Shown: piece by piece, positions 33,750 to 46,984 of the stretch
Numbering within the stretch: position 1 is the first letter of the stretch
Layout of the letters: the number at the start of each line of letters is the position of its first letter
Assembly (NCBI GenBank): GCA_029582165.1
Contig: CM055876.1
Coordinates: 20,016,501 to 20,080,500 of the forward strand
Origin: Portulaca oleracea
Lineage: Eukaryota; Streptophyta; Magnoliopsida; Caryophyllales; Portulacaceae
Length of the DNA: 64,000 nt
Direction of reading: 5' to 3'
The notes under the pieces: model-generated
The model's database searches: none
Seen by the model: the letters and a program-made list of their open reading frames with translations, nothing else
Told to the model about the DNA's origin: nothing
Position numbers and translations under genes: made by a program

Positions 33750-34378
33750 TGTTGGGTGTGGAGAGCAATGAAGAGAAGGAGGAAGCAAAACGGGAAAACG
33801 AGGAAGAAAGGGAGAAGGAAGAAGGAGGAGGAGGTGCCAGCAGCGCCTAGAAGGCGCCACCAGCTCCAAAGGTTGACTCCCTTGTTTTGTCTAGGCGCTA
33901 CCAGCGTTGTACCCCTGCGGCCAGCGGCTCGGTCAGAGATGAGGTTTTGGGTGCCGCTGTTCGCGCCTCAGTGGCGCTGCCCGCGCCTAGGGCATGCCTT
34001 GCCCGCGTTGTTGGGTCGTCTCTGGCGTCCGTCTTTTGATGCCAAAGTATGTATGGTGGCTAGTTTTCTGGGTTGTAACTAGGGTTCCCTCTTGTATCCC
34101 TAGTAAATATTGGGGTTAGGTTCTCCTTATTATGTATCCCGTAAATCCCATAATATCCCAGAGTGTATCCCAGAGAGAATTGGGATCAAGTGAAAGAGAG
34201 AGAAACACAACCAGTGCATTTGTAATGCTCCTACTACTAGTGCATCGATTCCGTGGTTTTTTTTCCCGCTTTGGTTTTTTTTTTTCCACGTTAAAATTCT
34301 TGGTGTCAAATTTCTTATTTCTTTTCCGCTCTTATCTTTCATTATTTGTGGTTGCTTGAGTACTCTTCGATCCTAACA
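33750..34378 (+). mobile_element. Solo LTR (629 bp, probably copia)
   Basis: It starts TGTTGGGTGTGG and ends CGATCCTAACA, with 5-bp target duplication TTAAA (33745-33749 and 34379-34383). Inside are two palindromes of the form GCGCC-5 nt-GGCGC (33843-33857 and 33963-33977) and related GGCGC words. The open frame inside it is not a gene. The strand is a guess, based on TGTTGGG being the usual 5' end. Confidence 0.85.
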
Positions 34379-37300
34379 TTAAATCAAAACTAGGGGCCTT
34401 AAAAAGTCCTACATACTTTTCTTGTTTACTACACATTTTTATCTAAATAATTATGATTATTATATTTATACTTATATATATAACGTAGCACAAAATTAAA
34501 CACCTACATCTACCATTTTTTAAACGTAACATTTACGGAAAGTGAAAATGATATGAGTTTTGGGGCAAGACACTAATTAAGTTACTTGGCTTCAAAGCAA
34601 AACTATAATATTTTATATCAAATTGAAAAAAATAATATAATTGAATTCTACAAATATAATAGTATATATAAATTCTATAAAACGAATTTTTGTCTTTACT
34701 GTTTCAAATGTAAAAGAACGTAAAATATACCTTGAGTTAAGAATGAGGCTAATTCAATTAAGATAAGGTGTTATTTACATTTAGGATTTTTGGATGTTTA
34801 TACACTTATTTTGGGGGTCACTACAACATAAGTGGTCTATAGTAACGCCACAAAAGTGTTACTAGAGGCTCAAATAGTGTTACCTTAGGTCTATGGCAAC
34901 ATTTTGCAAAGTGTTACATTAGACGTGTGTTACAATAAGTTATTGTAACACTTTTTAGGCTACACTTGTTAAAAAAACGTTATCATAGGTATTTAGGCTA
35001 TTGTAAAACTTTAAAAAGAATGTTACCTTAGGTATTCAGGCTATTGCAACGCTTGTAAAGAGAAATGTTGCCTTAGGTATTTACCTTTTTACAACACTTA
35101 CAGAAAAACGTTACAGTAGATATTATCAAAGGCAATAATACCAGCACCTATAGCAACATTCTATAAGTTATGTTACATACCAATCGACTTGTACCTGTTG
35201 TAACACAATTTTATTGCTATATAACAACAATTTCCCGTTTTAGACGAATCTTATGGAAAAAAAATTCCAAAATATAATAGAACATAATTGTGATAATTAA
35301 AATAAGTGTCACTGAATTAAGTAGAACAAGCATTGGAGTATAATTACAACTGTAAATCTAAATGGTCCACATATAGCTTATTCTAAATGAACCTTTCACC
35401 ATCCCTCCAAAAGATATCAAAGTTGGCCTTTATACTTGAGTAATTTGGACCTATATATTAAACGTATATCAACAAAATTCTATATATCTTCGCAAAATAT
35501 GGACAAAAATTCATGCATATGACCGATCCTTGAGCTTAAACTTGAACTTGAACTTCAATCAATATCTAACATCAACAAAAGTAACCTGTAAGACAAAAAA
35601 AATAAAATATGTGAAGTACAATCAGGAAGCTATGACAAATAACTCTTAAATATGAAGGTAGCGTCATACTAGACAAATACGAAGGTAGTGATGAAAAATA
35701 ACTCTTAAATAAGATATGTAAAGTATTTGTTGGGAAGCTATGACAAAAAAAAAAAAAAAAAAGATATGTCAAGTACATCAGCCTTCAATTCAGGTAAACA
35801 TTAGCACCCCTCCTACCACCCAATGAAGATGATCCCACTATATACAGTCGGAAGCACTAACAAATCTACAAGGAGGTATAGAACATTGAAGGACAGGAAC
35901 ACATCAATTTGAACACACTTACTTGTACTCACATGTGAAGGCTTTATTTTGGAACAACTTTAGTGGTTGTGCAACCCCATTGGTTATACCATCAAACAAT
36001 GGACAAAGAAATCAACAATGATCTACATAATAACATAGAAGAAACAAAAGCAGTTGAAGTTATCAAGAAAAGAACTTACTTCGCAAGCATAGGCCTGATA
36101 GGAATGCCTGGTACCATATTTAACATTTTTGTTGAAAACTCTATGATGCTCATGACAGAAGGAACCAACAAATCCTTGATAATTAATGACCACGATCCAC
36201 ATCATTAGCTCAGCATGACATAAAAACAGCTCGTTCAAACTCCTATCTAAATCATTATCGTCTTTACTTTTCACAAAACACAATGAAGAGTAAAATAACC
36301 AACAGTGATATTTTAGTGGAAATGTGCATTAGATGTAAAGAAATAATGGCTATGTACGAAATCAATTTAAGACCCCAAGTAAAAAGGAGGACGAGCATTC
36401 TGACACACAGGGAGTAAAAATTGCCAAATAGGAAAAGGAAGCTGATTACTACACATCAAAGCTTAACTATGTAAGTACGTAGTCACTCATCCAGTGCACA
36501 CATTCAGATTGACTTAACCAGCTATGTAAGGTATTAAGCTCAAATACTAACAGATAATGCAAACAAACACACTTCAAAGGTGAGGACAGACACCGTTTAC
36601 CAAGATAGGGAGAACATCATAAGCTTTAACGATAGTAGCAAAAAGGCTCTACACAATAAGCAAACACACATGAAAACAACATGAAAGTTGGACTACAAGA
36701 CTTCCAGGATGGAGGACCATTACTGCTTATGCATCAAGCGCCAACTTCTAGAAAGCAGAAAGAACTAACATTTATCACTCTTAGTTACATATTGAAGCAT
36801 TTTGTTGCAATGATCAAATGGTGATAAATCATCCAAAGCATAAGTGTAGACAGCATTCAGACCTAAAGCACTTCCTTTGTATTTTTCACAGCTCCTTCAA
36901 CACAGGGAAGGGAATTTAAAGCAGTCGCCTAACCCAAAGCTGGGAGAATAGTCCTCATCATGGCTCCAATGCGGAAGTTCCTCACATGTAAACAAATGTT
37001 CATATTATCAATATGATTCACATAAATTAATGATCTCTATTCTAGATAAACAGAACCAGTAATATAACAACAAAGCAAGCACTTGTCAAGAGTATACATG
37101 CAATCACACTCGTTGTCAGCGTCACGACTATGCTGAATGTCATTCTTGTAGATTTGATTCTAACCCTTGGTCCCCTACCCTACAAACTTCTCGAGAAAGA
37201 TAGATATATGGTCCCACAAAGCAATGTGAATCTGGTATGGGGCTGCAAGAAGAGACAATCATACAGTCTACAATCTCATCTGAAACTGCAGAATCACAGC

Positions 37301-38299
37301 ACAACTCACCAGAGATCTAACAAGAAACTTCATCTCCTTTTCACAGGAAGATCATATGAGACCAACAATCAGACCTTTTCTCCAAGCCATGCTCCCACTT
37401 CCAGTCTGTACAGTGCAGAATTACATTGTAAAGCAACACAAATAAATATGTTTTTCAACATTAAAAGTGTTCTCATAAAACACCCAAAAATTTAAGACAA
37501 AGTAAGAAGTCAGAAGAATGTTCTGAAGATTTCTAAAGCGTTCTTTACTATTTCAATCGACAGGTTCCCAACAGACAACTTTAAATCAATATATCCTCCA
37601 TATATATCTCCATTCTTGTTTATTGCGATAAGCAGTAGTATCCGTTCACCAGCTTTCCAACAATATATCTGCTGAGCAGGCCATTGCTGGCATTAGACTA
37701 CGGTACAAGGATAATGATACCATTTACAATCTTACCTAATTTTCCGAAGTGCAGCATACACGTCTTTGATCAATAGGGGTGAAGGAGTAATAAGAAGTGA
37801 TTGTGTCTAACGGAATTCTTGTGCAACATCACCTAAAAACGAGTACAACACACATGACTATTATGTGGAGACACTTATGAGGAGAACAAGTATTCGATTT
37901 CACCTACCCAGATCACCTAAAGTGTTGTACATATCTCTTATCTTAATTAGCTCTGTTCGTCTCGCATGCCTCCTCAACGGCAGATGCCACAAAACTTCCA
38001 CCAATGTTCAGTTGCTACACTAACAATTAGGGGTGGAAGAAAAATCCAGATCCGGCACACCGAACCGGAAACCGGATAAAAAAACCCGGAAACGGGCAAC
38101 AACGAACCGGCTTAAAATTTTGGTGCACCGCACCGGAAAAATCGGATGCTAAACGGGGCAGTTCCGGTTTGGGATATTTACACCGACGGGGAACCGGCAC
38201 CGAACCGTTAATATAAATATATATATAAGTTCTAACATAAGTTGTCAAAAAGAATTAATAAAGAAATTGGTATAGTCGATTTGGATCTTCGGTCAAAAA

Positions 38300-39198
38300 T
38301 GTTGGAGCCCAAAAGGGGTTGAAGTTCACAATTAAGATCTATACACTAGGTAAGGACGTTAGAGCAAACTTCCTTGGTTTCAAGCCAAGGATCAAAACAA
38401 AGTGTAACTGACATACCTCATTAGATTTATGACAATCAAATAACAAGTTACACTTACAAAACAAAACAAGAAGTAACAGCCCGAAGGCAGTTACTGATAG
38501 GATCACTGACCAAGACTGAATGTCCTTGAGTCAGCTACAGATAAGGATCGTCGTAGGAAAAACCCTAGCGGCAATTTGGAACACGATGGATTATATTGAA
38601 GCACAAACTCACACATCCTTAGTCCGTTAAGGCTTTGCTACACACCATCTCTCCACCACATGTGGACACAACGAATGCTCACCAAGGTCCTTGGATATAC
38701 CTTCACCAGAGGTCCTTTACTGGCTACCTTCACCACCGAACCATTGGTTACACACTCGGAGAAATCCCACCGGATTTCTTACTCCGCGATTACTTCCGTG
38801 GAATCGCCTATCTTCTCAATTCTTCTATCGTCCTTTTTATAGATGCCTTTGGATGCTTGGACTTGAGTCCTTCCAACAGTAACTTTCCTTGTGTGTTAAT
38901 TTCTTCCCTTTTGTTGCTACAATAATCATGATTGATTTCGCTTGATTTGTTTCCTTTTGTTTCCTTTTTATATCTACAAGAATCATGCCCATAATAAGAA
39001 TATATAATATATAATCAAAATATATATATATTATATACACATAAGCTGAGTATATAATCAAAATATATATTATATACTCAGAATATATAATCAGATTATA
39101 TAATATAAGGCAACTTCCCTTTTCCGGATTTTCACTTTCATCAAAACCGAAGGTCCTTTGCGGATGCGCGGTGAAGGACCTTGACCCTGTCTTCAACA
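38300..39198 (-). mobile_element. Solo LTR inside the CACTA element
   Basis: The plus strand begins TGTTGGAGCCC and ends CTGTCTTCAACA, with target duplication AAAAA (38295-38299 and 39199-39203). A TATA box (CTATAAAAAG on the minus strand, about 38845-38836) suggests minus-strand transcription. It is 899 bp and non-coding. Confidence 0.75.
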
Positions 39199-39544
39199 AA
39201 AAACACCAAATCTAGACCTTGATTGAGTTTTAATTTGAACGAAATACTTGAACCCGATTGACTGAATGAGAGTTTCGTCCAAACAAAAAATTGACTAGTT
39301 TACTGCATTTTCAGATTTTGCTTTTCGAATTTTCAGTCATTAACAAGGACTGACATTAGCAACTTGTAAGAGAAAGAGAAAGGGGGCCAAGCAATTGATA
39401 CCTGATAGACCAGTAGTATCTGGTTCAGCGTGAGGAGAACTAGCAGCAGTAGCAGTCGCGCGACCCAATAGTAGCAGCGGGGATGGTGTAGTTGTGAGAA
39501 AGGAGAAGTAGTAGCAGCCGGGACGGAGAAGCAGCAGCAGCAGC

Positions 39545-39617
39545 GAAGAAGAAGAAGAAGAAGAAGAAGAAGAAGAAGAAGAAGAAGAAGAAGAAGAAGA
39601 AGAAGAAGAAGAAGAAG
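39545..39617. repeat. (GAA)n microsatellite
   Basis: About 24 AGA/GAA units, surrounded by AGCAGCAG-rich sequence. The long Ser run in the antisense frame is only its translation. Confidence 0.95.
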
Positions 39618-40081
39618 CAGTAGCAGCGCGAAGAAGAAGAGCGAAGAAGAAGAGAATGAAACAGTAACAGTAGCAGTAGCAGCGCGAAGAAGAGGCAGCG
39701 AAAGGGGGAATGCGCAGTAGACGTTTGAGATTAGGGTTCCTTATGTTGTTCAAGTTTTCTTTCCTTTTAATTTTTGACCGGGAATGTAAAATTCTTTTGC
39801 CAAATGTAGCGCCTAAAGACAAAAAATGAGAGGTATATATATAAATTATAAAACCCTTCTATATTAACATTTTATTTAAGTCATATTAAAGTCCTATTGT
39901 AACATATACTAATTAAATGTTTCATTAGGTTTCCATTGTAACATATAATAATTAAATGTTGCATTAGGTGTTAGTTTAGGTAACATTTTTTTTAAATGTT
40001 ACTATAGAGTATCTATTGTTATACTTATGAAAAATGTTACCTAAATTAGTGTTACTATAGACCACTTTTGTTGTAGTGGGT

Positions 40082-41604
40082 GTTGGATAATAATGAACTG
40101 AAGGTTTTTTTAAGGACAATAATATACTATAATTTGGGGGGGAGGGGGACAATAATGCATCTGATACGATTTCGACAGTGACTAACTTCGTGGCGGTCTT
40201 GTGTGGTGGATTAAGTAGCAAAAAAATTCAAATCTTTACTAAATTAATGTCATATAAACAATTCTAAATAGGCAAAAATGAATTCTTGTTTTGCAAGCAA
40301 AAAAAATATACTATTTACGTTAGTGAATATGTGGAGTAATGATGTGTTATTTGAAAAAAAATAATTAAATTTCATTTGTATTTGCTCACAATGTTTGATA
40401 TGACATTAATTTAGTAAATATTTTAATTTCTTTTGTTCCTCAATTCACCAGATAAGATCGTCGTTGAGTTGGTCATCACCGGAATCGTTTCAGGTGCATT
40501 ATCAATATCCCAAAGTTCAATATATTATTGTCCAATAAAAAAATCAGTATGTTATTGCCAACACCCCCAAAGTACATTTTATTAGCATCCAAAAACCCTA
40601 GAAATAATTTGAAATTTGCAACGTTTGGATGATATAAGTACACATATATAGAAAATATGACTCAATGACGTATTGTGAAGGAAACTACCATACAAATTCA
40701 TAATATCAGATCTGGGGTTATTAGTTTTTTAAATCCCCAACTTTGGCGATTGTTTATCAGAACATCCCAAACTTTACTTTTGATATGAATATCACATATT
40801 TTGAGGGGTGGTTTTGTCAGCAGTCCAATACTAAATTATCATTAATTATATACACGTTTTGTAATGTAGTGATAGCTTTTGCGGTGATATATAAACTGGA
40901 AGTGTGTCTAAACAAACAAACAAAAAAAACAGCCACTAATTATAGAAAAAGAACTTAATTGACGTATTCGGTGTTAGGCTGCTAACAATTACCACCCTCA
41001 ATGTTAAAGATATCTATATGACTATAATTAATATCAAATTATATAGGCCCCATAAAATAATGAAAGGAGATTAATTTTAGGGATTTCAACCAATTAAAAT
41101 TAAGATAATTTCTTTATTTCAACAAATTCAATTTTGTATGTTTCAAAAAATTCAATTTATATGTGAACATTAATTTGGAAACTAACCCAAAGTTTTTTCT
41201 TTTCTTTTTTTTTTTTGAAGCTACCCAAATTTAAACTGAACAAGTTCAATTTATATATGGGACCATTAATAAGTTACCATACATCGTAAAGATAATTCAA
41301 GAATTTCATCATAACCGACTTATAGCTTTATTTCAATAATTAATTAACAGTGCATGGAAAATTATTCCATAAAATCAGGATACCTTTTAAAATTGGATTA
41401 AAAAAGTTAACAAATTTGTTCAAACACCCGTGAAAATCAGAGGACACCCCCCAACATCCAATACTAAACACAGCCCTTTATTTCAATTTTGACTCTCTTT
41501 CAACCAAAAGTATGTGTATATATAATTGTATTTCAATATATATTTTTATTGTTGCTATTTTCATTAGTGAATAACCTAACATGACCTCTTATTAGGTTGA
41601 TACA
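40082..41604. other. Intergenic, no gene seen
   Basis: AT-rich sequence with a few short G runs (40133-40148). No confident element boundary. Confidence 0.5.
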
Positions 41605-41606
41605 TA

Positions 41607-41855
41607 CTCCCTCCATCCCAAATTGTTTGTCCATCTACCTAACTCCTTTGTCTTAAAATATTTGTCCATTTTATAATTCCAATGATTGTAATTCCTATCA
41701 TACCCCTAATAAATACTCTTTTATTTCTTTTTTAGTTTTTTCAGATGAGAAAAGTAAGGGCAATTCTTGTACATTACATATTTTTCACCCCATTTCCCAT
41801 GATCATTGGACTTTTAAATATAGTTGGATGGACAAATAATATGGGACGGAGGTAG
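41607..41855. mobile_element. Stowaway MITE (Tc1/mariner type)
   Basis: It begins CTCCCTCCATCCCAAATTG and ends TATGGGACGGAGGTAG, with TA target duplication at 41605-41606 and 41856-41857. The 249-bp length and the TIR motif are classic for plant Stowaway. Confidence 0.95.
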
Positions 41856-41857
41856 TA

Positions 41858-42817
41858 CATAATTATAATCAAAGTCTCCTAACATTTTGCATTTGGCATT
41901 GTAGAGATCCTTGTTGCCGTCATTGTTGTTGGGTAGTATTATTTTTGCGTTAGAATCGATTGGTATGTTTCGCTCAGCTAATATGTATTTACAACAAGCT
42001 TTTTTAATTATTACTATTCCTCAAATTTATGTATTTATATTTAGCAAAAACTAGACAATGTCGCATTTGGTAATTAGAGTCAAATATCACATAACTTTTC
42101 GGATTCAAAAGATGATAGGGAATCATTATTGTTATGATATATTTAAAGTTGTTCTAATAATTGAGTCCGAGATTGAATTAGACATGGGTAAATTCTCCAT
42201 TTTTTTTTTTGTTACAAGGCTCTTAGGAGTTTTTGGTATAAGCATGTCGCTCATAATGTACCTATGCATAAATAATCGTCCATACTTATCTCATATTCCA
42301 ATAAAATATTTTTAATATTTACAATTTTAATATTTTTAATAAAAGTAAAATTTTTAAATATACATATATATGTTGCAGGATAAGTATAGCCATATTTTCT
42401 GTAAATGGATACGCCATACAATAATTTCTTAGTGCATGTATCATTCATCACAGTAGGTAAAACTCATTGTATTATGTTTTTTTGGGGGTCCTTAATATTT
42501 CAAATAAATAAGTTGTTTTTTTTATAGCATTTCAACTAAATAAGTATTATTTTACATTTTTACTAATAACATTACTTATAGTGCATGCCTCATCTATTTC
42601 AGCTCCGTACATTTTTGATTTGATTTATTTTTCATTAGTTCGATGTATTATGATATCTTTTCATTTGATTATGTGAGTAATGTTTTTGTTCTTTCTAATT
42701 TGTATATGTATTTATTTTTTATTTTTTAAACTAAAATAATTATTTTATTACACTTTATGCATGTTACGGATTTAAGACTGGTTCACCTTAAAAGTAAAGT
42801 TGGGTAAATTTTAATTA
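41858..42817. other. Intergenic, no gene seen
   Basis: AT-rich DNA between the Stowaway MITE and the Helitron. No feature could be supported. Confidence 0.5.
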
Positions 42818-43957
42818 CTAGTTTGGCCAGCGCGTGTAGCACGCGCTGACCCGACAATATTACCTATTGATTATAAGTGTCAAATAGATGTAATTATCTG
42901 CTATAAGTGTTGCTTAGTATCATATCAACAATGAGGAAGGTAAACAAGCATCCCAAAAGCATTATAAAGTACAAGACAAATGTTGTGCATGAGTAATATA
43001 AAGGTTATGTTCAAACTGAATAACATTAATTTTGGCAGCATAAACTTTTGCAGAACTCAGAGTGGACTGATTTGAGCTCAAGCGCCCATTTGTAAGGAGT
43101 GATAGAAGCTAAGTAGGGTTCAAGCTCTTGTAAATCTCTTCTCCAACCACCCACTAGAGTCTGTCCAAATGAAATGAGAGTTTGATGAAAGGTTACAAGT
43201 GCATTTAGAGTTATGGCAAAACAGAGGGAAAATAATAATATAAATCACACTTGTAAGGCATTTGATGTTTCTAGTGGTCATTTTTGGCAATCATAAGCAA
43301 GCTGAAACTTTTAAACCTATATGACTTGTTATGATATATTAACTCTCATTTTGGCCTTGAAATCTAACAAAAAAAATAAAAAACACTACTTAAGTGTCTA
43401 ATATATAAGAAACTTAAAGTAAAGACATATAATTAGAACAATATATCTTATATAGGACCGTCTCACGTTAAAATAACGTGAGACGGGGTGCCACGTCAGA
43501 CAAAAAAAAACGGGGGTCACTCTCCTAATTCGCGTGTGTGGTGCACTTTCCATATATATAGTCTCTAATTTCTCTCTCTCCTCCTATTATGAAACCCTAA
43601 CGAATAACATCGTCGTCTCCGCGGGAAGATCGAAGATCGTCATCCATCCTCGAATAACATCGTCGTCTCGGGTAAGTAAATCTTGTTACGTATATTCGAT
43701 TGAGGATGTCGGGATTATATGTCAATGTTGAAAGTGTGAATATTTGAATTAGTGACCATTGTTCGAATTTAAATTCGAAAATGGAGAAATGTTTGAAGGT
43801 GCAAGTTTGTTGAATATACTTCGTTGACTACTATTCTGATTTTTTGAAATTTTCGCTTGTGATTTGTAATCGTTTGATATAGCGTGATGTAATTGTTTTT
43901 AATCAATCCATGAATACTCGGTTCGGGGAATGTAATGTTTGTCGAGATTAGTATATT

Positions 43958-44480
43958 TAATTGGATGATAGGTGACTAATATATTTTGAAAATGTGACTA
44001 ATGTTATATGATTTAATGATTTATTGGTGACTAATATAATTTAATTGGATTATAGGTAACTAATATATTTTGAAAAAGTGACCAATGTTATATGTTTGAT
44101 ATCATATTAATAAATAGTGTAGAAGTGATAAATAATATGTTTGATATGTTTGACTAGTATCCAATCTATGGGTGACTAATAATATGTTATCTTGATTGTT
44201 TGATATATCGTGCTTTTGCGTCCATTAATTTAATTGGATGATAGATGACTAATATATTTTGAAAATGTGACCAATATTATATGATTTAATGATTTATTGG
44301 TGATTAATATAATTTAATTGGATTATAAGTGACTAATATATTTTGAAAAAGTGACTAATGTTATATGTTTGATATCATATTAATAAATAGTGTAGAAGTG
44401 ATTAATAATATGTTTGAATGGTTTGATATGTTTAACTTGTATCCAATCTATGGGTGACTAATAATATGCTATCGTTGAGG
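43958..44480. repeat. 273-bp tandem repeat, 1.9 copies
   Basis: Units start TAATTGGATGATAGRTGACT at 43958 and 44231 and share TGACTAATATATTTTGAAAA and GTGTAGAAGTGATWAATAA. It lies in the presumed first intron of the nested element. Confidence 0.85.
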
Positions 44481-44737
44481 AAGGACTAAAAAATTTATCA
44501 GATAATACCAATGAGGTTATAGGCTCTAGTGTCTATGATGATATGGATCATGCTGATACAGGTTTGGATAGGGTTATTTTGGATCCCGTGTGAGCTACGA
44601 CAAAAGAAAGATTACAAAGAATCAAGAGCCACTTTCAGAGGAGGAAAAAACCCAATACGACATGAGCAAATGGTGATGTTAATGGCTCCACATATGTTGA
44701 CGAAATTGGAACCAAAACACCCACGAAAAAATTGATT
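44473..44737 (+). pseudogene. Possible tail of a FAR1/MULE-like transposase
   Basis: A 265-bp exon-like block reads GLDRVILDPV, a TGA, then ATTKERLQRIKSHFQRRKKP. The layout resembles the Pro-x-x-x-TKGRP-x-x-x-RL-x-S basic tail of FAR1-related, MULE-derived proteins. It is short and has two stops (near 44593 and 44660). The match is by eye and weak. Confidence 0.25.
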
Positions 44738-46984
44738 TAATATACTAGTGTACGTGTTAAATCTTTGATATTTTTGTATGACTATTTAACTTTGATGGTT
44801 TTAATATTTAGGGTTAGTAGATGAGGACTTTTGTATTTTTATACAACAATGTTATTATTTGTGTACAATGATGATATGAATATTTTCGTAATACTATATA
44901 ATATTTGTTTGAATGTCGTCCTTGATGATTACGTTTGACTATTTATAATAGTGTGTATGACTATATTAGTATATTAGTTGGACTTAGATAATTTTAACCT
45001 TTTAAAATCGGATTATTTGACGATGGCGGAAAAATAATATGTTTAAATTTGGGGAGTTTGAAAAAAATGACCAATACGTGTGACTGTTTATAATAGTGTG
45101 TATGACTATATTAGTATATTAGTTAAACTTAGATTATCTCGGCGAACCAAGGACACAATATTAGTCATTGCAAAATAGAAAATTAGTCACACATAAAAGT
45201 TTTAAAAGGTTGAAATTATTTATTTTTGGAATATTTAAGTATTCATACACGTTTGTTTGTAATTAACGGAAGGTTATGATTATTTGCCAAATTTAGATGA
45301 GGAAAATATGAACGAAATGGAAATAAATGAACGTACGTTAGAAAATAAAATATCAAGTTGGAAAAATATATCACGTTTAGTATGGAAAAATTAAAGAAAA
45401 AAATATTTAAAATTATTTGCCAAATTACGGATTAGGAAAAAAATTATATTTGCCAAAGTAGTATTATATTTGCCAAAGTGAGATTTGGAAAAAAAATTTA
45501 TGTTTGATGTTGCACGTTTGAAGTTGACTATTTAGGGAAAAATTTATATTTGCCAAAAAGTGGAGTTATTTGAAGATTTAATATTATTTGCCAAATTGAA
45601 ACATGCTACATTCAAAATATAATTTTTTTTCCAAAGTCTTCATCACTTTCAAATAAATGAATGCAACATGTTTGAATTTAGGTAGTTGGGAAAATGATCC
45701 AGATTTTTTGAACAGTATATCTGAAAATATAGGACGTTTAAATATATATATGTTTAATAAACACAAACGACGTCAAAATATGACTAATGATGTATTTTTG
45801 TGCGACTATTTTTACGTACCTTTATTAATAATTATTATGTATTCGTATATATGACGCCAAATATGACTAATTATGTATTCTTATATGACTATATTTAAAT
45901 CCACTTGTTACTAAATTACTATTTATAAATTTAATTAAGGAGACTGATTTCACTCTCCAACTTATTCTTGTATTTTCATTTTGTCAAACTTTGCCACGTA
46001 GAACGTCTCACGATAATTTATCGTGAGACGGTCAATGTGACTTTTTTAGTTATATGAATATGACTACTACAATAGCAGCGTTTATGTGTGTCAGAGAACA
46101 TAAAGATTGGTCACCATTGAGTTATATAATAGTCGCGCGTATTCTAATAGTAACGTGACCACCACTATAATAAATATATATGTGACCATTGAGTCATATA
46201 TTTGCGTCCAATAATGTACTATTAGTCACTCTAATGTCGAATATTAGTCACATATATATGCTAAGAATCGAGATATCATATTATTTGTCACCCCAAAAAT
46301 TTAATATTAGTCACCTATATTTTAATTTGCTTGATAGATATGTTGTTATTTGTTCCCAAATTCGAGATAACATAATATAGTCACCGTTGACTGGTTTATC
46401 AGTCACCTATAATTATATAATCTGTAAAAGGTATTTAGGAAATTGTTCCATTTAAAACGTATGCGCTATTTGCGGATAAAAAATAATTACCTAATCTATG
46501 TTATTTATTAATTTAATTTAATTAATTTAATTAAGAAGATTGATTTCACTCTCCAACTTATTCTTGTGTTTTCATTTTGTCAAACTTTGCCACGTAAGAC
46601 GTCTCACGATAATTTATCGTGAGATAGTCTTATACTAGAATTTGTGTAATTAGAAAAAGTAGAAAGTTCATTTTGCCAAGCAAATAGACCAGAATAGGCA
46701 AGAAGTGTATCACAATGGTATTCATATCCTCTGGCTTATCATGTTGTATTTGTGCTCAATAGCTCAAGGGTATCAGATATTCCATCATTTTAGATTTGAA
46801 ATACAAAATATGAGACGTTGCATTGGTGAAGATACTCGTGGGAATGAGTTATAAGTAGCAAAGTTACCTTAGTGAGATAGTAGGGGGCATAGATTTCCAA
46901 AGGCAAACTGGACAAGATGAAATCCACACAAATAAAAGGAAGAAATAATGGTACTTGTTCAAGAGGTACCAACCTTTAAGACGT

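Larger units (their letters stand above)
34819..40078. mobile_element. Non-autonomous CACTA (En/Spm) transposon
   Basis: It begins CACTACAACATAAGTGGTCT and ends GACCACTTTTGTTGTAGTG, with 3-bp target duplication GGT (34816-34818 and 40079-40081). The CACTA ends and 3-bp duplication are diagnostic. Subterminal regions hold repeated TGTTACCTTAGG-type words spaced about 60 bp (34840-35200) and related words at 39870-40060. The interior has no transposase domain on either strand. It contains a solo LTR (38300-39198), a hAT-like piece at 38028 and a GAA microsatellite. The remaining interior (35260-38000) has exon-like GC-richer patches but nothing I can name. Confidence 0.9.
43447..46635. mobile_element. 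Hairpin-ended TIR element (possibly Mutator-like), nested in the Helitron
   Basis: The left end is GGACCGTCTCACGTTAAAAT followed by CGTGAGACGG and GCCACGTCAGAC. The right end is the inverted form (GCCACGTAAGACGTCTCACG, ATTTATCGTGAGATAGTC). Each terminus is itself a hairpin. A second copy of the right end lies at 45940-46040. Just inside the left end are a TATA-like CATATATATAG, a leader and a GTAAGT donor (about 43671), as in a transposase gene front. The superfamily is uncertain; flanks TTATATA and TTATACT are only a weak target duplication. Confidence 0.5.

Noticed and set aside
33756..34082. 108-codon Arg/Lys-rich frame
   Set aside because: It lies wholly inside a solo LTR with clear boundaries and target duplication.
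38028..38230. Possible hAT element starting TAGGGGTGGAAG
   Set aside because: The start fits hAT and the interior has CCGGAACCGG words, but the far end and target duplication (CTAACAAT against CTAACATA) are too weak to call a complete element.
39340..39822. 160-codon frame with a long Ser run
   Set aside because: The Ser run is the translated (GAA)n microsatellite inside a CACTA element. Nothing else in the frame is protein-like.
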